A stretch of 64,000 bases of DNA from Schistocephalus solidus (Eukaryota > Platyhelminthes > Cestoda > Diphyllobothriidea > Diphyllobothriidae), in assembly GCA_017591395.1 (NCBI GenBank), contig WEDG01000306.1, positions 1 through 64,000 on the forward strand, given 5' to 3'. The notes beneath the pieces were generated by a model. The model worked only from the letters and a program-made list of their open reading frames with translations. It had not been told where the DNA came from and ran no database searches. How positions within the stretch are numbered: the first letter of the stretch is position 1; every line of letters begins with the position of its first letter. Positions 32,291-43,790 of this stretch are shown piece by piece. A program made the translations under genes and the position numbers.

Positions 32291-32386
32291 TTATATTGGT
32301 CTCTTATTATATGTCCATCATCCTCTGCAGAGTCGATCTTATATTGGTCTCTTATTATATGTCCAACATCCTCTGCAGAGTCAATT
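32291..32386. repeat. Two tandem 48-bp units in the family A 3' UTR
   Basis: The 48-base unit beginning TTATATTGGTCTCTTATTAT is repeated once with two or three differences. Because 48 is divisible by three, an antisense frame (32409-32227) contains a repeated 16-residue block (KIDSAEDVGHIIRDQY and a near copy). Confidence 0.85.
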
Positions 32387-32760
32387 TTTGCATTCACTTT
32401 TTGCCCCACTCCTTTTAACCTAGCATCGCCATTCTTGACTACCTTGGTAATTTCCTCCGCTTTTGCAACCCCGACGAGGGTCTCCAGGTTCAGTTGAGGA
32501 TCAAGGCGGGTTCTGATGGTTTTGCCTCTTTGATTGGTGGACTATGCAGTCGGCAAGGTCGCATCTCGATGATGATCTCATGACCTCTACTGTCCCATTT
32601 TCGTTTTGACCCTGGTGTCCGCGATGAGTTCGTCCTGTCTCACCTCTACATATGGTAACAAACAGTAGCTCTGACTGCTATATTATCTCTCACACGGCAA
32701 GGAGCGTTCCGAACCCTCATACATTGTCAGAAACATTACAGCACTATCCGATTGCATAGT

Positions 32761-32849
32761 GAAGCAGTTTTTTCTCCTATTTTTTTTAAATTGGCCGCTC
32801 GCTGAACTCCGCCTCTGATTTAACCCTAGGAGTTTTTGTTTACTGTTTC
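32761..32849 (+). other. ENE-like hairpin with U-rich internal loop (copy 7, best formed in family A)
   Basis: GAAGCAG (32761-32767) pairs with CTGTTTC (32843-32849; 7 bp with one G-U). CTCCTA (32774-32779) pairs with TAGGAG (32827-32832; perfect 6 bp). Between the stems are T-rich strands TTTTTT and TTTTTGTTTA. It lies about 200 bases before the element's 3' end. Confidence 0.65.
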
Positions 32850-33439
32850 TTTTCTAGTTTACCGTTTATGTTAAAGATTGTTGACTATTGTTTTAAAAAT
32901 GGCAAATCGTACTGAATCAGATATGCCTACCATATTGTTCATTTCTGCTGTTAATATGGTTGCTCACATAGTGCAGCAATTATCCACTTTGCATTTATTT
33001 ATACCGCGATACTAAGTTTGAAATGACAAGGCTCTCTGGGCCATAAATATACCATTTATTATTATTTATTATTAAAGCAATAACCCCAGATCTGGCACAA
33101 CCTTGTTCAAAATTCTTCAAAATACAAAAAGAACAGGAAGCCTGCCCACACAGTTGAAAATGGCCAACTCCCAACCTATGAGATTAACTCGCCTTTCATT
33201 TAAAGCGATGGGAGTACCAGTATAGAATTTGTTGCAGCAAGTATGTGAGGAAAATAACAAAGACTTTGGAGAGGGCACAACTGCGTATAATTTCTGCATA
33301 CTTTGCTTCAGGTCTGAACCTGGCTCGATGTCATTCGCAATGATTTCCGCATATAATGCAACAATGCTCCGAAGCAACGCCTACTGAATAATCTACGTGC
33401 CCTTCATATCAAAAGAGATCTTTTAGGCTGATAAGGGAG

Positions 33440-33790
33440 TCTCTAGCTGGTCAAAACAAAGTGTGTGTATGGAAGAGGTCTTGCCATATTCTGTTAACGG
33501 GACAAGAGGTGTGTTTTAAAGCTCTGCTCTATGATCCGTACTCTTTATCCTTCATTTTAATCGCACCCTTCAAGTAAAATAATTTTTCCGTCGTAGTTTG
33601 GCACTAATAAGACATTAAGGGCACAGATGACTTAAAAGGTTTTCCAAAATAATCTGCAACAATTTCGAACGTGGCCCTTTAAATGACTTCTCCCCGTTTT
33701 TCAGGGTTGGCAGTGTGCAAGCACCCATCCGCGTCCAACTAACTGCCATTTAAATCACAGCATTACCGTTTATCACTAAAAGCATATAAG
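33440..33790 (+). pseudogene. Decayed RT fragment related to 1980-2260
   Basis: Nucleotide similarity to 2080-2260 (shared TTTCGAACGTGGCCCT-like and AACTGCCATTTAAAT-like strings). A weak protein trace (MEEVLPYSVNGTRGVF) is seen near 33475. No open frame is long enough to be functional. Confidence 0.5.
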
Positions 33791-33829
33791 TCTTACCACG
33801 GAAGCTGAAAAGATGGACAGTGCCCAAAC

Positions 33830-34480
33830 CTATACAGACGGAACCTTCGCTCGGAAAAATTGACGGAACAGGAAATTAATATTAAAAAAACCTTTGAGAG
33901 TAATTTTGACCAAATTACCAAAAAACCTATAACCACTGTCAATGCCAAAATGCCCACATAAATTATACCGCATCTTCTGAAAATTGTATTCAAACTTCTT
34001 ATGGTTTTATGCCTCAAAATATTTAAAATTATATCTTTCTATAAGGCGTCGCTTCAAGTTGCCTGTACTTATCATTTTTACCATTTGCAGAACGGTCCTT
34101 TCCTGAAAATTGACAAAATTACTTTTCCTCCCATTTAGCACTGCGCAGTGGGATTAGTTCTTATGATTTAAACCACCTGCAGTACTCAATCATAAAAAGT
34201 TCTTATAAGCTCATGAGCATTTTGCAGTTGCACGGGGATTCGTTTAGCAGCTTGCAGAGCCTTAGCAAAAATGCCAAAGAAATGACGCTTTTTTGTGCCA
34301 ACTGATTTGCTAGGCTTGCGAGGAATTAAATGTTCACACTTATAACACTGCGTAAGTTATTTTTCCAATAAAAAAATTGTAGAGAATCTCACCTTGCTTG
34401 CAATTCTTCCCTCAAAAACTAAGGGTACTGAATTATTTAATGCTATGCATGCATTTAGACTTAGGGAAGCAGTCAAGGGG
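33830..34480. other. No gene recognised
   Basis: AT-rich DNA between the retroelement-dense region and the segmental duplication. No domain or convincing repeat. Confidence 0.5.
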
Positions 34481-35779
34481 CCTTGGTTGATTTTTGCAGA
34501 AAAACTAACGAAAATCACATTTCATACATGTCTTTTGTATAGTGTTAAAAAACAAAGTTTTCCAACACCAAATATAGAAAAGAACAAAATTTAAAACCGT
34601 CAGCCAGATAAGAAAAAATTTTGCCAAATAAACGAAAGCAAGATTGCTTAGTCATAGCTTAGAAGTCATGTAAAACAATGCAAATAAATCAAGAAAGTAA
34701 CATCCTAAAAGGAAATTGTTGACGTGATACTCATTGCGCAATGAGAGAAACATCTACCCAGTGAGTAAGGCACATTCAAAATAACGGGTTGTCACGCCAT
34801 TGCACGAATATCGATAATGCCTTTTAAAAGTAGAAAAAAACTTTATGCACTCTTAACATTGGGCAAACGAATAAATACAAATCATACAATTTCAGAATGA
34901 AAATAACGAATATGAAAAAATAAATAATTCCTCTAGCAAATACTTGTAAATTTGTTAAACTTATTTTGATTTTTTAGACAAGATTACTCTTAATTATGCG
35001 TCCAATAAAAAAAGAGACCATGGGCAAACCAACCAATATACTACAACAAAACATTAACATTTTGTCGAATCCTTTTTATCTGTGTTTACTAACACCGTTA
35101 TATAAGTGTTCCGGAATCGTGATATAGAATGAGTAACAGCCATCAGAAATTCAATTCGAACGTAAGGCGTTGCAATTTGCGCTAATAGACAGCTCATTAT
35201 GCCAAAGCCACATCAATCAGTCAGCTTATTAAAAGGGAATTTTATATTCGAAGTTTTAAATGAGATCATGCCATGCATTTAAGCAGCACGAGTCAAGCGG
35301 CCACTTTTGGTAAAATACAACTTCGTCAGAAAAATCAACAATCAGAAAATAATAATACTTCTATACTTAATAATTTTCGTATTTATTTTCGGTGCCATCA
35401 AAACTATAATTATATAGGTAAATATGAGTTGCACCATGTTTTTAAGCATCTTATGAAACAGCCTTTAATTTTTATTCAGCCTGCTGTGTAAGCTGATGCC
35501 ATCAGACGTCTGAGCCCACTTTTTTTGATTCAAATAAAATTGGTCTCCTATCACGTTTGTTAACTCATTGCAAACACTACAAGCAATCCGCAGTGAACAA
35601 GTCAAAATCATAACTTCGTCGTAAACGGATAGCTTGAATGACAAGGAATGCAAGCCAAAATACTGAGTCAAGAAATTTCACGAAAACAATGTCTTGTTAT
35701 ATAATGTTGGCGAGAAAAGATTGTATGCAGTGCAAGGGATGTCCACTTACGAGGAAAACACATGAGCACTTACGAAGGG

Positions 35780-36051
35780 CTAAGTCTCTACATCAATCTC
35801 CGCAGCTGGCGCCAAATAATGGGGATTCTGCAAACTGAGGCGAACAAGCACCTTGTACTTTTGGCCTGGTGTCAAACCATCAATCGTGTATGTCCCGTTA
35901 AAATCATTGTAAGGGAATTCTTTGCGTACTTCACCCACTACCAACAAATAGCGTTTGCTATCCAGATGCACCTTCACTGGTGCGTCCCAGACGCCCTTGA
36001 CGGAAGTGGCACTTATTGCCTCAGCTTTTAGGTTTTTCAGTTTGTCGGTTC
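35780..36051 (-). CDS. FN3 secreted protein gene 1, exon 3 (second FN3 domain, terminal)
   Basis: The exon starts after CTTCTTTAG at 36052 (phase 1) and ends in TAG at 35780. It encodes a whole fibronectin type III domain: LKNLKAEAISATSVKGVWDA (strands A-B with the typical Trp), an N-glycosylation site in DFNGTYTI, then LTPGQKYKVLVRL (the conserved Leu and Tyr of strands E-F), ending AAEIDVET. With exons 1 and 2 the coding length is 618 nt, exactly 205 codons plus stop. FN3 domains mediate protein contacts. The signal-peptide plus FN3-exon layout, with phase-1 introns, is that of cestode EG95/45W oncosphere antigens. Those proteins have a hydrophobic C-terminus that is absent here, so membership is inference. 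Confidence 0.8.
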
Positions 36052-36212
36052 CTAAAGAAGAGAAACGAAAAAAACTTGCATTTCACATTATTCTGAGAGA
36101 TTGAAATTTCCAATAAAATTTTTAAAAGATTGTATTTTGTATTATAAGTAAGGCAGGTGAAATTGCTTATACTAAGAAAGGTGGTTTAATAATGACATTG
36201 AGAAAATTGAAC

Positions 36213-36494
36213 CTTCAGCAAAGGTTGTGGCAGTTGTCCATCTCGGTTTGCTGAAAATCTCTGTTCCAGCATACTTGGCCTCCAAGGATATTTTATAGGT
36301 CGTTGAAGGTTTAAGAGAGTCAAGTATCACCACACCATTTGTTTCTCCAATCAGTTGGCTTTTTTGGAAATCTCCGGATATATTCAGTCGAAAGCCGTCA
36401 AACTTTACATCGCGAACGATGGGCTCTTCCCTCGCTACTCTCATGGCACGCGAGCTGTACACATCCACCCTCAGGAGACTGGGACTCTCATTAG
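36213..36494 (-). CDS. FN3 secreted protein gene 1, exon 2 (first FN3 domain)
   Basis: A 282-nt exon bounded by TCTATCTCTCAG (acceptor) and GAAG|GTTCAA (donor). Both introns are phase 1, making it a shuffle-competent one-domain exon. It encodes SLLRVDVYSSRAMRVAREEP, an N-glycosylation site in DGFRLNISGD, LDSLKPSTTYKISLEA (canonical E-F strands) and TTATTFAEG. The strand-B Trp is replaced by Arg. Gene 2 has Phe there, and its exon has the same length and splice phases. Most differences between the two copies fall in the first third of the domain. The intron to exon 3 is about 160 bases. Confidence 0.82.
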
Positions 36495-38307
36495 CTGAGA
36501 GATAGAAAATAAGAAATAAATTGTTCAATGAATTAAAATCCTTTGCCATGATCGATTTAATTTGTTCGAAGCAAAAATTATTATTCAATAATTTATGTTT
36601 GCTCTCTTAATAATTTTTGTAGGACATCTATTATACGTATGACCGGTTCTCATTTTCTTTTTTATCATATCAGCGAAGTCAGGCAAATATTAATTGAAGT
36701 CGAACATATCTCTCCTAAAGAAGTATTTTCGCTTAACCTTCAACATACAAGGGAACGTAATGTCTGCACAAAAAGTGCCTTTAATAAATGCATATTTAAT
36801 GTTTTTAACATAAACGGAACTCCAGGTTTATTGCATAGTTAATCTTCTTATTCCAGACCACCAATTATATTCTGGGAACTGATGGTTCGGCATAATACAT
36901 TTAAATAAGACAGCAAATCGGATGACGTTCAAGTACTTTTCGCAATCATTACGTTACACATTATGTTAACTCAAATGTAACCTGACTGACAATAAAGATA
37001 TGAAAATAAATCACTTTTGACACCCAGTCGCAAAAGAATATTCACATATACACAGCAGGAGTGCCTCGTAGGTTGTTTATCGAGCATAGGAATCCATGTC
37101 AAAGTACATTATCATAAATTCCTATTGACAAGCAAGATCATAGTTATTTTTTTGGCAATAAAAGCGTTTTGTGGTTCAAAATAGTTCAAACAATCGCTTT
37201 CAAAACCGTCTCAGGATACGATTGCCCGCGGTCGCATTTCCCGGATGCTCCTAAGGCTCATATTGCGTGTCTGACATACAGGACGTAATAGGTCGGAAGT
37301 TGTGCAATGTTACACCCTGATTGAAAGGACAGTTTTAAACTAATCTCATGTCAGATAAACTGTAAACGTATTCTGTGTTTTTTCAGTCCCTGGGCAACTA
37401 AGCAAAATAAGCAAATAAGCTGGAAGAAATGAAAACATTTGCAATGGACATTCACAATTGCCAGACGAAAAATTCGATTTTCCTATGTGCATTCTCATTT
37501 GAACTATTTTTCATCACACTTAAGATACGGCTGCCTGCACGTGCATAGATTGGTCACACCAAGGGGTTTCACGTAGCAGAATCTGCTTTAGCAATGTTTT
37601 ATCCGAAGACGTACGTGAATGCCACGGAAGTGCGTCAACATGAATATTAATATTTACCCGGCATTAAAAAATTTAAACTTCATTGCTTAAACTGGCTCTG
37701 ATTTTTCGAAATTTCGACCAACCATTTCTTTGCTGTCCATTTGTGATCACACAGAAGTTTTGCAATAAATTATTTTTATGCAGGCAATTTCTTGGAAATG
37801 TTCGAGCTTGGAGTTAATTATTTTTTGGACAGTGTATAATAGCCTTTTTACCTTTATTTTAGTCGAAATATCAAACAAAGCTCCAGTTTAAAAAGAAAAT
37901 TCCACTTTTTCGTTTGGTTTGAAAACTCATCACTAATTCCTATGGACATCAACGCAATGACGAAGTTTCCTAAAGTTTGCCAAAATTACATTTTTAAATA
38001 ATGTACATTAAGCACGTATCGGCTTGCAGAATAACTAACGAAAGTGCATGTTCAATAATATATTAGGGGATAAGGTATTTGTGAATGATCTAATGTCAAT
38101 TCTTTACTCAATTTATTTGTTTAGGTTTTTTGTTTGCCTTAGTGTACAAGCGAAACCCAAAGAGTCACCAAGATCAGAAAGATAAAGCAACTATTTATTA
38201 TTCGGTGAATTTTTTTAAACATATATTGCTGTGCTGTTTTTTAATATAAATAGAAGTTAGTCAAAAATTGTAAACAATCGACTAGAAAGATGGAAGAACC
38301 TCATTTA

Positions 38308-39965
38308 GTATCAGTATCAGTATATTTGAGTGAGATTTAGGTGAGTCACCTTTGAATTCCCTATTTGTACATACGGGTTGTGGTATCAAAAAAAATAGTA
38401 TCTCGATATGTTGGCGAGGCCAACATAGTGGAACAAAGTTGAAAAAGAGCAGACAGTGAAAAAAAACTCCCGGTGATGTTTAGGAGGAAAAAAACTGTCG
38501 CCCTTGGGAGAAGGTCCAACGGAGGGCATTTTGGAGGTCACATGATGCTCCATTGCTGATTCCAGCGTCCGTTGAGGGATTTAAAAGGCTGAAATAGATG
38601 TCCAGATCATCCTCGGTTCATTGCGGTTCGAACCAGGGGATAACGTTCATACACCTCATGGATGACGGACGCCAGGTCCAGCTGATGCGAATACTCACGG
38701 TGTCACCAAGGTGTGTAAATAAGTTAAGCATCGAAGACCTCGAGGACCCCAGCATGGGAAGAATGGGAGAATGCAAGCCCTCGAACGAAAATAACAAACA
38801 AGGAAATGTTACTCAAATATAACTAGTAGTATCATTAATGCCTTACTTTCTGACGTCACACTTGCAGCTTACAGTTAGTGTTGTAGCTCGCACCATTATA
38901 TCGATCTAACTTTCGCTTAAAAACCTCCAAGGAGTCCGACATTACAACATCCAGAAGAAGACTATTCCAAGCTTCGACTACTCTTTTGGAGAAGAAGTAC
39001 TTCCGAGTGTCTAGCCTTGCTCCAGTCACACGTAATTTGAGAGGAGGACCTCTCAAGTTCGTTGTTTTTGCTAACTTGAAGAAATCCCCTGGGACGAGAC
39101 AACAGTCCTGGATACGTAGTATGCGGAATGTTAGTATCAGGTCCCCCCGAAGCTGTCTATAGTGCAAGGGAAAGAGATTGAGACTCGACAGCCGTGTTTC
39201 ATAAGGCAGTGAGCCATGTCCAAGGACAAGTTTTGGTTGCTCGCCTTTTGGACCTTTTTCGAGGATGTTGATGTCCTTCGCCGCCCAGGGTCTCCAAGCT
39301 TGGATAGCGGACTCCAGCTGTGACCGCACGAATGTTCCGAAGACTTTAGCGAAGAAGTCGGTAGTGAAGGCTGCAAAAGCTCGTTTAACGAGGTAGAGAA
39401 TCGACATGGCTGACTTCGCTACCTTTGCGCAATGTAGGGAGGGTTTAAGCGAAGGCGTGATCCAGACTCCAAAGTCCTTTTGGACATCCACTTCTTTCAA
39501 TGGAATGCCATTCAGACTGTCAACCATATGGTTTAAAGGACTGCTTTTCCCGACTCGTATGATGTTGCACTTGCTCTCATTAAACGGCGAGAGCCAGTCA
39601 TTGGACCATTTCTGGAGTCGATTTAAGTTTGCCTGCAAGTTCTCTTCATCAGCCGCAGTTTAAATGACGCGCCAAAGTTTGAGATCATCGGCAAACATGG
39701 TTATATCGCAGTCCAGTTCGTTGGCACAATCGTTGATGTAGACAATGAACAGTATAGGGCCGAGAACAGAGCCTTGGGGAACACCACTCTCAACCTCAAC
39801 TTTAGTCGACTGTTTGTCGCTGATATGCACAGTTTGTGAGCGGCCAGTTAAGAGGTTTTCTTTCCATGTCAGAAGTCTACCTCTTACGCCTATGCGGTTG
39901 AGTTTATAAAGAAGGCGGTGGTGGGCACGCTATCAAAAGCCTTTTTGAAGTCTATATAGACGTAT
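38308..39965 (-). mobile_element. Family C retrotransposon inserted in intron 1 of gene 1
   Basis: 5'-truncated copy, from RT palm (VYIDFKKAF near 39940) to a (TACTGA)n tail at 38308-38325. The C-terminal open frame 39638-38856 (260 codons) reads LQKWSNDWLSPFNESKCNII, KDFGVWITPSLKPSLHCAKV, LESAIQAWRPWAAKDINILE and FSKRVVEAWNSLLLDVVMSD. Copies 2 and 3 of the duplication lack it (empty sites near 61420 and 45000), so it arrived after duplication or was absent from the template. Target duplication is short and imprecise (ATTTA/TATTT). Confidence 0.9.
38449..38507 (-). other. ENE-like hairpin with U-rich internal loop (copy 8)
   Basis: Sense (minus) direction: GGGCGACAG, seven T and C, CTCC, apical region, GGAG, seven T, CACTGTCTGC. 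GACAG/CTGTC forms the lower stem and CTCC/GGAG the upper. The T-rich strands are nearly equal in length, as in an ENE internal loop. It is well kept in a fairly young insertion. Confidence 0.65.
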
Positions 39966-40967
39966 TTCACGGATATTTCAAAGAGAATAAAAAACGTAAC
40001 GAGCTCTTTCCCAGAGTTTAATCTTACATAATTTGCAGAGAAATATTCCCCCTTGACAAGCTCAAATGAAATTTATCTTCAGTCAAAGTCATATATGTTA
40101 ACATAGGGTCATATTAGTCATTTTATAATCATGATGTGCCTTTCAGTGAAGTCAAATAGAACCATGCTTTCTCGATTTAAGTCAAACTCAAAACATTTTG
40201 AGTTATCAAACTCCTTCATCATACTTAAGTTAAAAAGAAATTCGCGATTGTTAATCTTCCTAGATATGCCCTAATTGAATGTTTCAAATTGCAACTAAAA
40301 TTCTATTTAGATTTTAAGAGTCAGTAGCCAATCTGTCAATTTTTGACCTAAAAAGTAATGTTATTCTCATGATATTCCCTGCGGTGAAATCATAAAGAAT
40401 TTTGCTTTTTCGATAAAAAGCAAATTAGATAATGGTGAATTGAGACTAGAATCATAAGTCAGTTCTCGTTAAACCGTGTTGAATATACATGTAAACTGTT
40501 GCACTTTCTTAAGAACATAATTGACGTTCATTTTATGAAACGTTTAAAATGGAAACGCATGGTAAACGATAAATGCAGTGGGTGATCAGAAAACCTGTGA
40601 AGCATATTATTCAAAAATGAAGAAATTGACCTTTAACCTGCGTTTTTATTGTGCAGTGTTTTTAAGGCGTAACAACTAGCCAGTGGTAAGCTAAAAACTT
40701 GTTTTGTTTTGTAAATAGACCATATATTATTAACTATTTGTGTTGAAAATAATCATTGGAAAGGCGTTTTTGTTATCATGTGCAAGGAAGAGACGTTATT
40801 CTTAATAATCTGTCAATTTGTGTGTGTTTGCATATTCCTCTTAAGTGATTTAGTCGTTTCACAATGAAAAAATTCTAAAAGTGAAATTTTTGTCAAATGA
40901 AAAAGTAGAGGCACTATAACGGCCATACCTTGTAAATTAAAATCCACAATATAAACGCGCAACTCAC

Positions 40968-41031
40968 AGAAGCTGCATTTTTCGGCCGAAATAAGGACAG
41001 CATAGAAAAGGGCGCTCACTATGTTTTCCAT
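40968..41031 (-). CDS. FN3 secreted protein gene 1, exon 1 (signal peptide)
   Basis: ATG at 41031 opens a 64-nt exon encoding MENIVSALFYAVLISAEKCS plus one more residue. The hydrophobic core and ISA-E boundary fit a signal peptide, so the protein is probably secreted. The donor TCT|GTGAGT at 40967 is strong and phase 1, matching exon 2's phase-1 acceptor. A second possible donor (AAG|GTATGG near 40928) is also phase 1 but weaker. Intron 1 is about 4.5 kb, including the retrotransposon. The same exon is kept, with four amino-acid changes, at 62408-62471. I chose this start because it is the only ATG upstream of the hydrophobic run in all copies. No clear TATA box is seen. Confidence 0.72.
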
Positions 41032-41959
41032 TAGACGCAAAGCAAATGTAAGATATCCTGTGTTTGTATGTTTTATTTAATTTTCGGATGTAATGCTTCA
41101 GTGCGTTTGGATAAGATTTTATGAACTACCTAATTCACTAGCTAATGACAAATACGATCAGAACAACAAAAAAGGTGTTTATCAGGAAAAAATTCAGAAG
41201 ACCTGTATACGCAAGCACTGTCCAAGCGATATCTTTTTTTCTCTATTCCAGTAAACGAATGTGTTTAAATATTTTGAAATATGTTGCATGTTTTCTTTTA
41301 TTCAAATTCATATTCGAGCAACAGCTCAGGTAGTTTATAAAAAATGCAGGAGGTTTAAGAAAACTATCCACTTTATATAATGGAAAAAAGTGTGTGTAGC
41401 TTAAGTCACACAGCAAATCCCGGAATACTTAGAACAGTCTAAAATAAGCAAAGACATATTGATGCGATTGTGTGCGTTTTCGTTGCTAATGAGCAGACAG
41501 GACAAACAATTAGGTTGGCTTTAAGATTTCTGTTATAATCACGAGCACTTCAGAAGAGTTAAGTTTGGATTATGCATTTTTTAAGTTTGCTTTACAGACC
41601 ACCATTTTTCTAAGGAAAATGTGCTCTTTAATTATCATTATGTTCGGGTCAGATCCATAGCAAAACCGTTATCTGTTTTGCTATCCACTTAAGGGTTAGC
41701 AAATAAAAACCTTACTAAAGACATCTTATTACTATGTTATTGCAGTATAGAGAGTTAAACTCTTATATTTCTAGCTATCCATACAAAGAAAAGGGGTTTA
41801 AATACTATATAGATTTACACGTGTGTTGACAATTCTTTATATTTCGAGCATCGACAGTTACTTTATGGCGGTATTCTGGTAGTGATCTTGCAAAGCATTT
41901 TACCATGTGATTTTATGCTTCCAATCACCAAAATATAGACACTTGTATTCGGTATATAA

Positions 41960-43790
41960 TGATTCGAAAATGCGTGGGATAAATTATCTAGCTGTATGAG
42001 GGCACAGGTCCGATTAAGCCTGGAATGGCGTCAGTGAATGCGTGGCTTATTTTAATCCGGTAAGTAAGAAACTATTACATTTCTTACAAATCCTACGTAA
42101 ACTTGATTTTAAACAGTGTGAAGTTTTATAATACAAACGCACAAATACGAAAGGATTTACAAGGTCAAATTCACAACATGTTTCCAACGCTGGAAGTAGG
42201 ACGACCCGGGAATTGATTGAAACCGGGTCTTACGTTGCGAAACCAGAGAAAGGTATATCAATCAGATGCTGGCATAAAGAGCCAAGCGCTGTCACCTCTG
42301 GGCTGACTTCACTGATCATTAATTGGCCCCATTCTATTGTAATTATTTTTTTCCTTGTATCTCTTAAAATAGACTCCAGTTCGCGTTCGAAAGCTCAGGA
42401 GAATGACGATATGATAACGGGGAGCGAAAAAATCTTCTATTTTATTATTACTTCAATGTATATTGCCAAAGATTTCACGCAAAAAAGGACACTCCTAGTC
42501 AAAGCACAGTCAGGGCAGGCATATTTGGTGTATCATAACTACATGCAGGCTGCAGCGCTCAAACGAAGATAATACTGTGACCATGATTTACACTGCACAA
42601 AGATGGCCACATGTCTCTTTCTTTTTCATTTTCAATGATGTTAATTAAAATGTAGCCAGCAGGTCTCCAAGGCAAAATTTCCTAGTGTGCGGGAAACAGC
42701 GTGCCCCATGATGGTCACACGGTGTGTTGTTTTCCCTTTGTATGCCTTTTGAGAATATGAATGTCACGGCAATAAACGCACACATTATAACAAAGTTTGT
42801 TTAGAAACCAGGCAAATTTCAAACGCATTCTAAACATCTACGTATGAAAAATTGATTAACAGCCCATTTAGTTTAAGGTGCGGTTATAAATTCTTTAATT
42901 CACAGTGGGATAGCTGCACATAGGGCATTGCATTTTTTCAAAAACAATTTATCACGAGACGGAATAATTTTCCCTATGTAATTCACCATTATTGCAAAAT
43001 GTTCTTTTGATAATTTTGTTTGCATTTTCCAATTTAAATTTGTCTGTCTGAGAATGTTGCAGGATTTATTTCTTTGCCATGCTTTGTGCATATTTTGAAA
43101 TAAATATCAAGATTTCGACTGTATTTGAGAAATGGGTTTTTTGTTTGTTTATCTTTTTTATTTCTTCTAGCCTTTTTCATTTACTAAAAGTCCTTCTTCG
43201 TTAGCCAATATGGGTAACCAAATGTTAGTGTTTCAATTTTTCTGACTGATTTGAGAAATATCTCTGCAAAAACCTGTTTAATAAGGGATGACTTTTAGCT
43301 TTTAAATAGCTAACATATGTTGAACTACACCTGCCGATTGACAAGATCACATCTAAACTGTTTTGTGTCAATTAATTTCTTTTCTATTCTGTATGATATG
43401 CTTATAACACATGAATTTTCTGCAGGTTTTCACATTAGAATTCAGCAGGTGAGCAATTCTTTACGTATTAAGGAAGGTTTATTATTAAGGAAACAATTGG
43501 GGCACAACTCACCCGAACGAAGCAGTGATGGGTGATAACCTGAAAACAAAAGGAAACCTGTTGCTTAGAATTATTCCATAAGTATAAAATGATTCGCAGA
43601 GACATTTTCGCAAAAATGTTCCCACACGTCCATGGCATAGACAAGTATTTGTCGTTCAATCAGTTAAAAACATTCGAAATTTGTACCTGCTGCCATACTT
43701 TGACCGTACTTGGCAAACAGGTAAGAGTAAATGCAAACAAATTAAGATTGAAAGCTGCATGACATTTACCCCAGACGATTTGAATGGGCA
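41960..43790. other. No gene recognised
   Basis: AT-rich DNA between duplication copies 1 and 3. The longest open frame is 119 codons at 42213-42572(+), with no recognisable domain and a composition like non-coding DNA. Confidence 0.5.

Larger units (their letters stand above)
28640..33060 (+). mobile_element. Family A retrotransposon, longest copy
   Basis: Runs from a proline/serine-rich open stretch (28718-28936) through EN, RT, C-terminal block and 3' UTR to an ATT/TTTA tail at 33040-33060. Domain order is that of CR1-like elements. Other family A copies (1292-1490, 17035-18870, 19855-22560) share its 3' UTR. It is interrupted by several stops and shifts. The 5' end is approximate. Confidence 0.8.
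34480..41960. repeat. Segmental duplication, copy 1
   Basis: Collinear with 58010-63430, including the gene exons, intron sequence and flanks (for example ATCGATAATGCCTTTT near 34811 and ATCGATGGTGCCTTT near 58312). Differences are about 450 extra bases at 35126-35575 and a 1.66-kb retrotransposon at 38308-39965. The right edge is near 41960, where similarity to 63400 fades. Confidence 0.88.

Noticed and set aside
40813..41040. Reading the whole 75-codon minus frame as one small protein
   Set aside because: The conserved part between copies ends at the GTGAGT donor; the rest diverges, with a stop already in copy 3, which fits an exon followed by an intron.
42213..42572. 119-codon plus-strand frame as a gene
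   Set aside because: No recognisable domain, no splice context, no counterpart elsewhere in the window.
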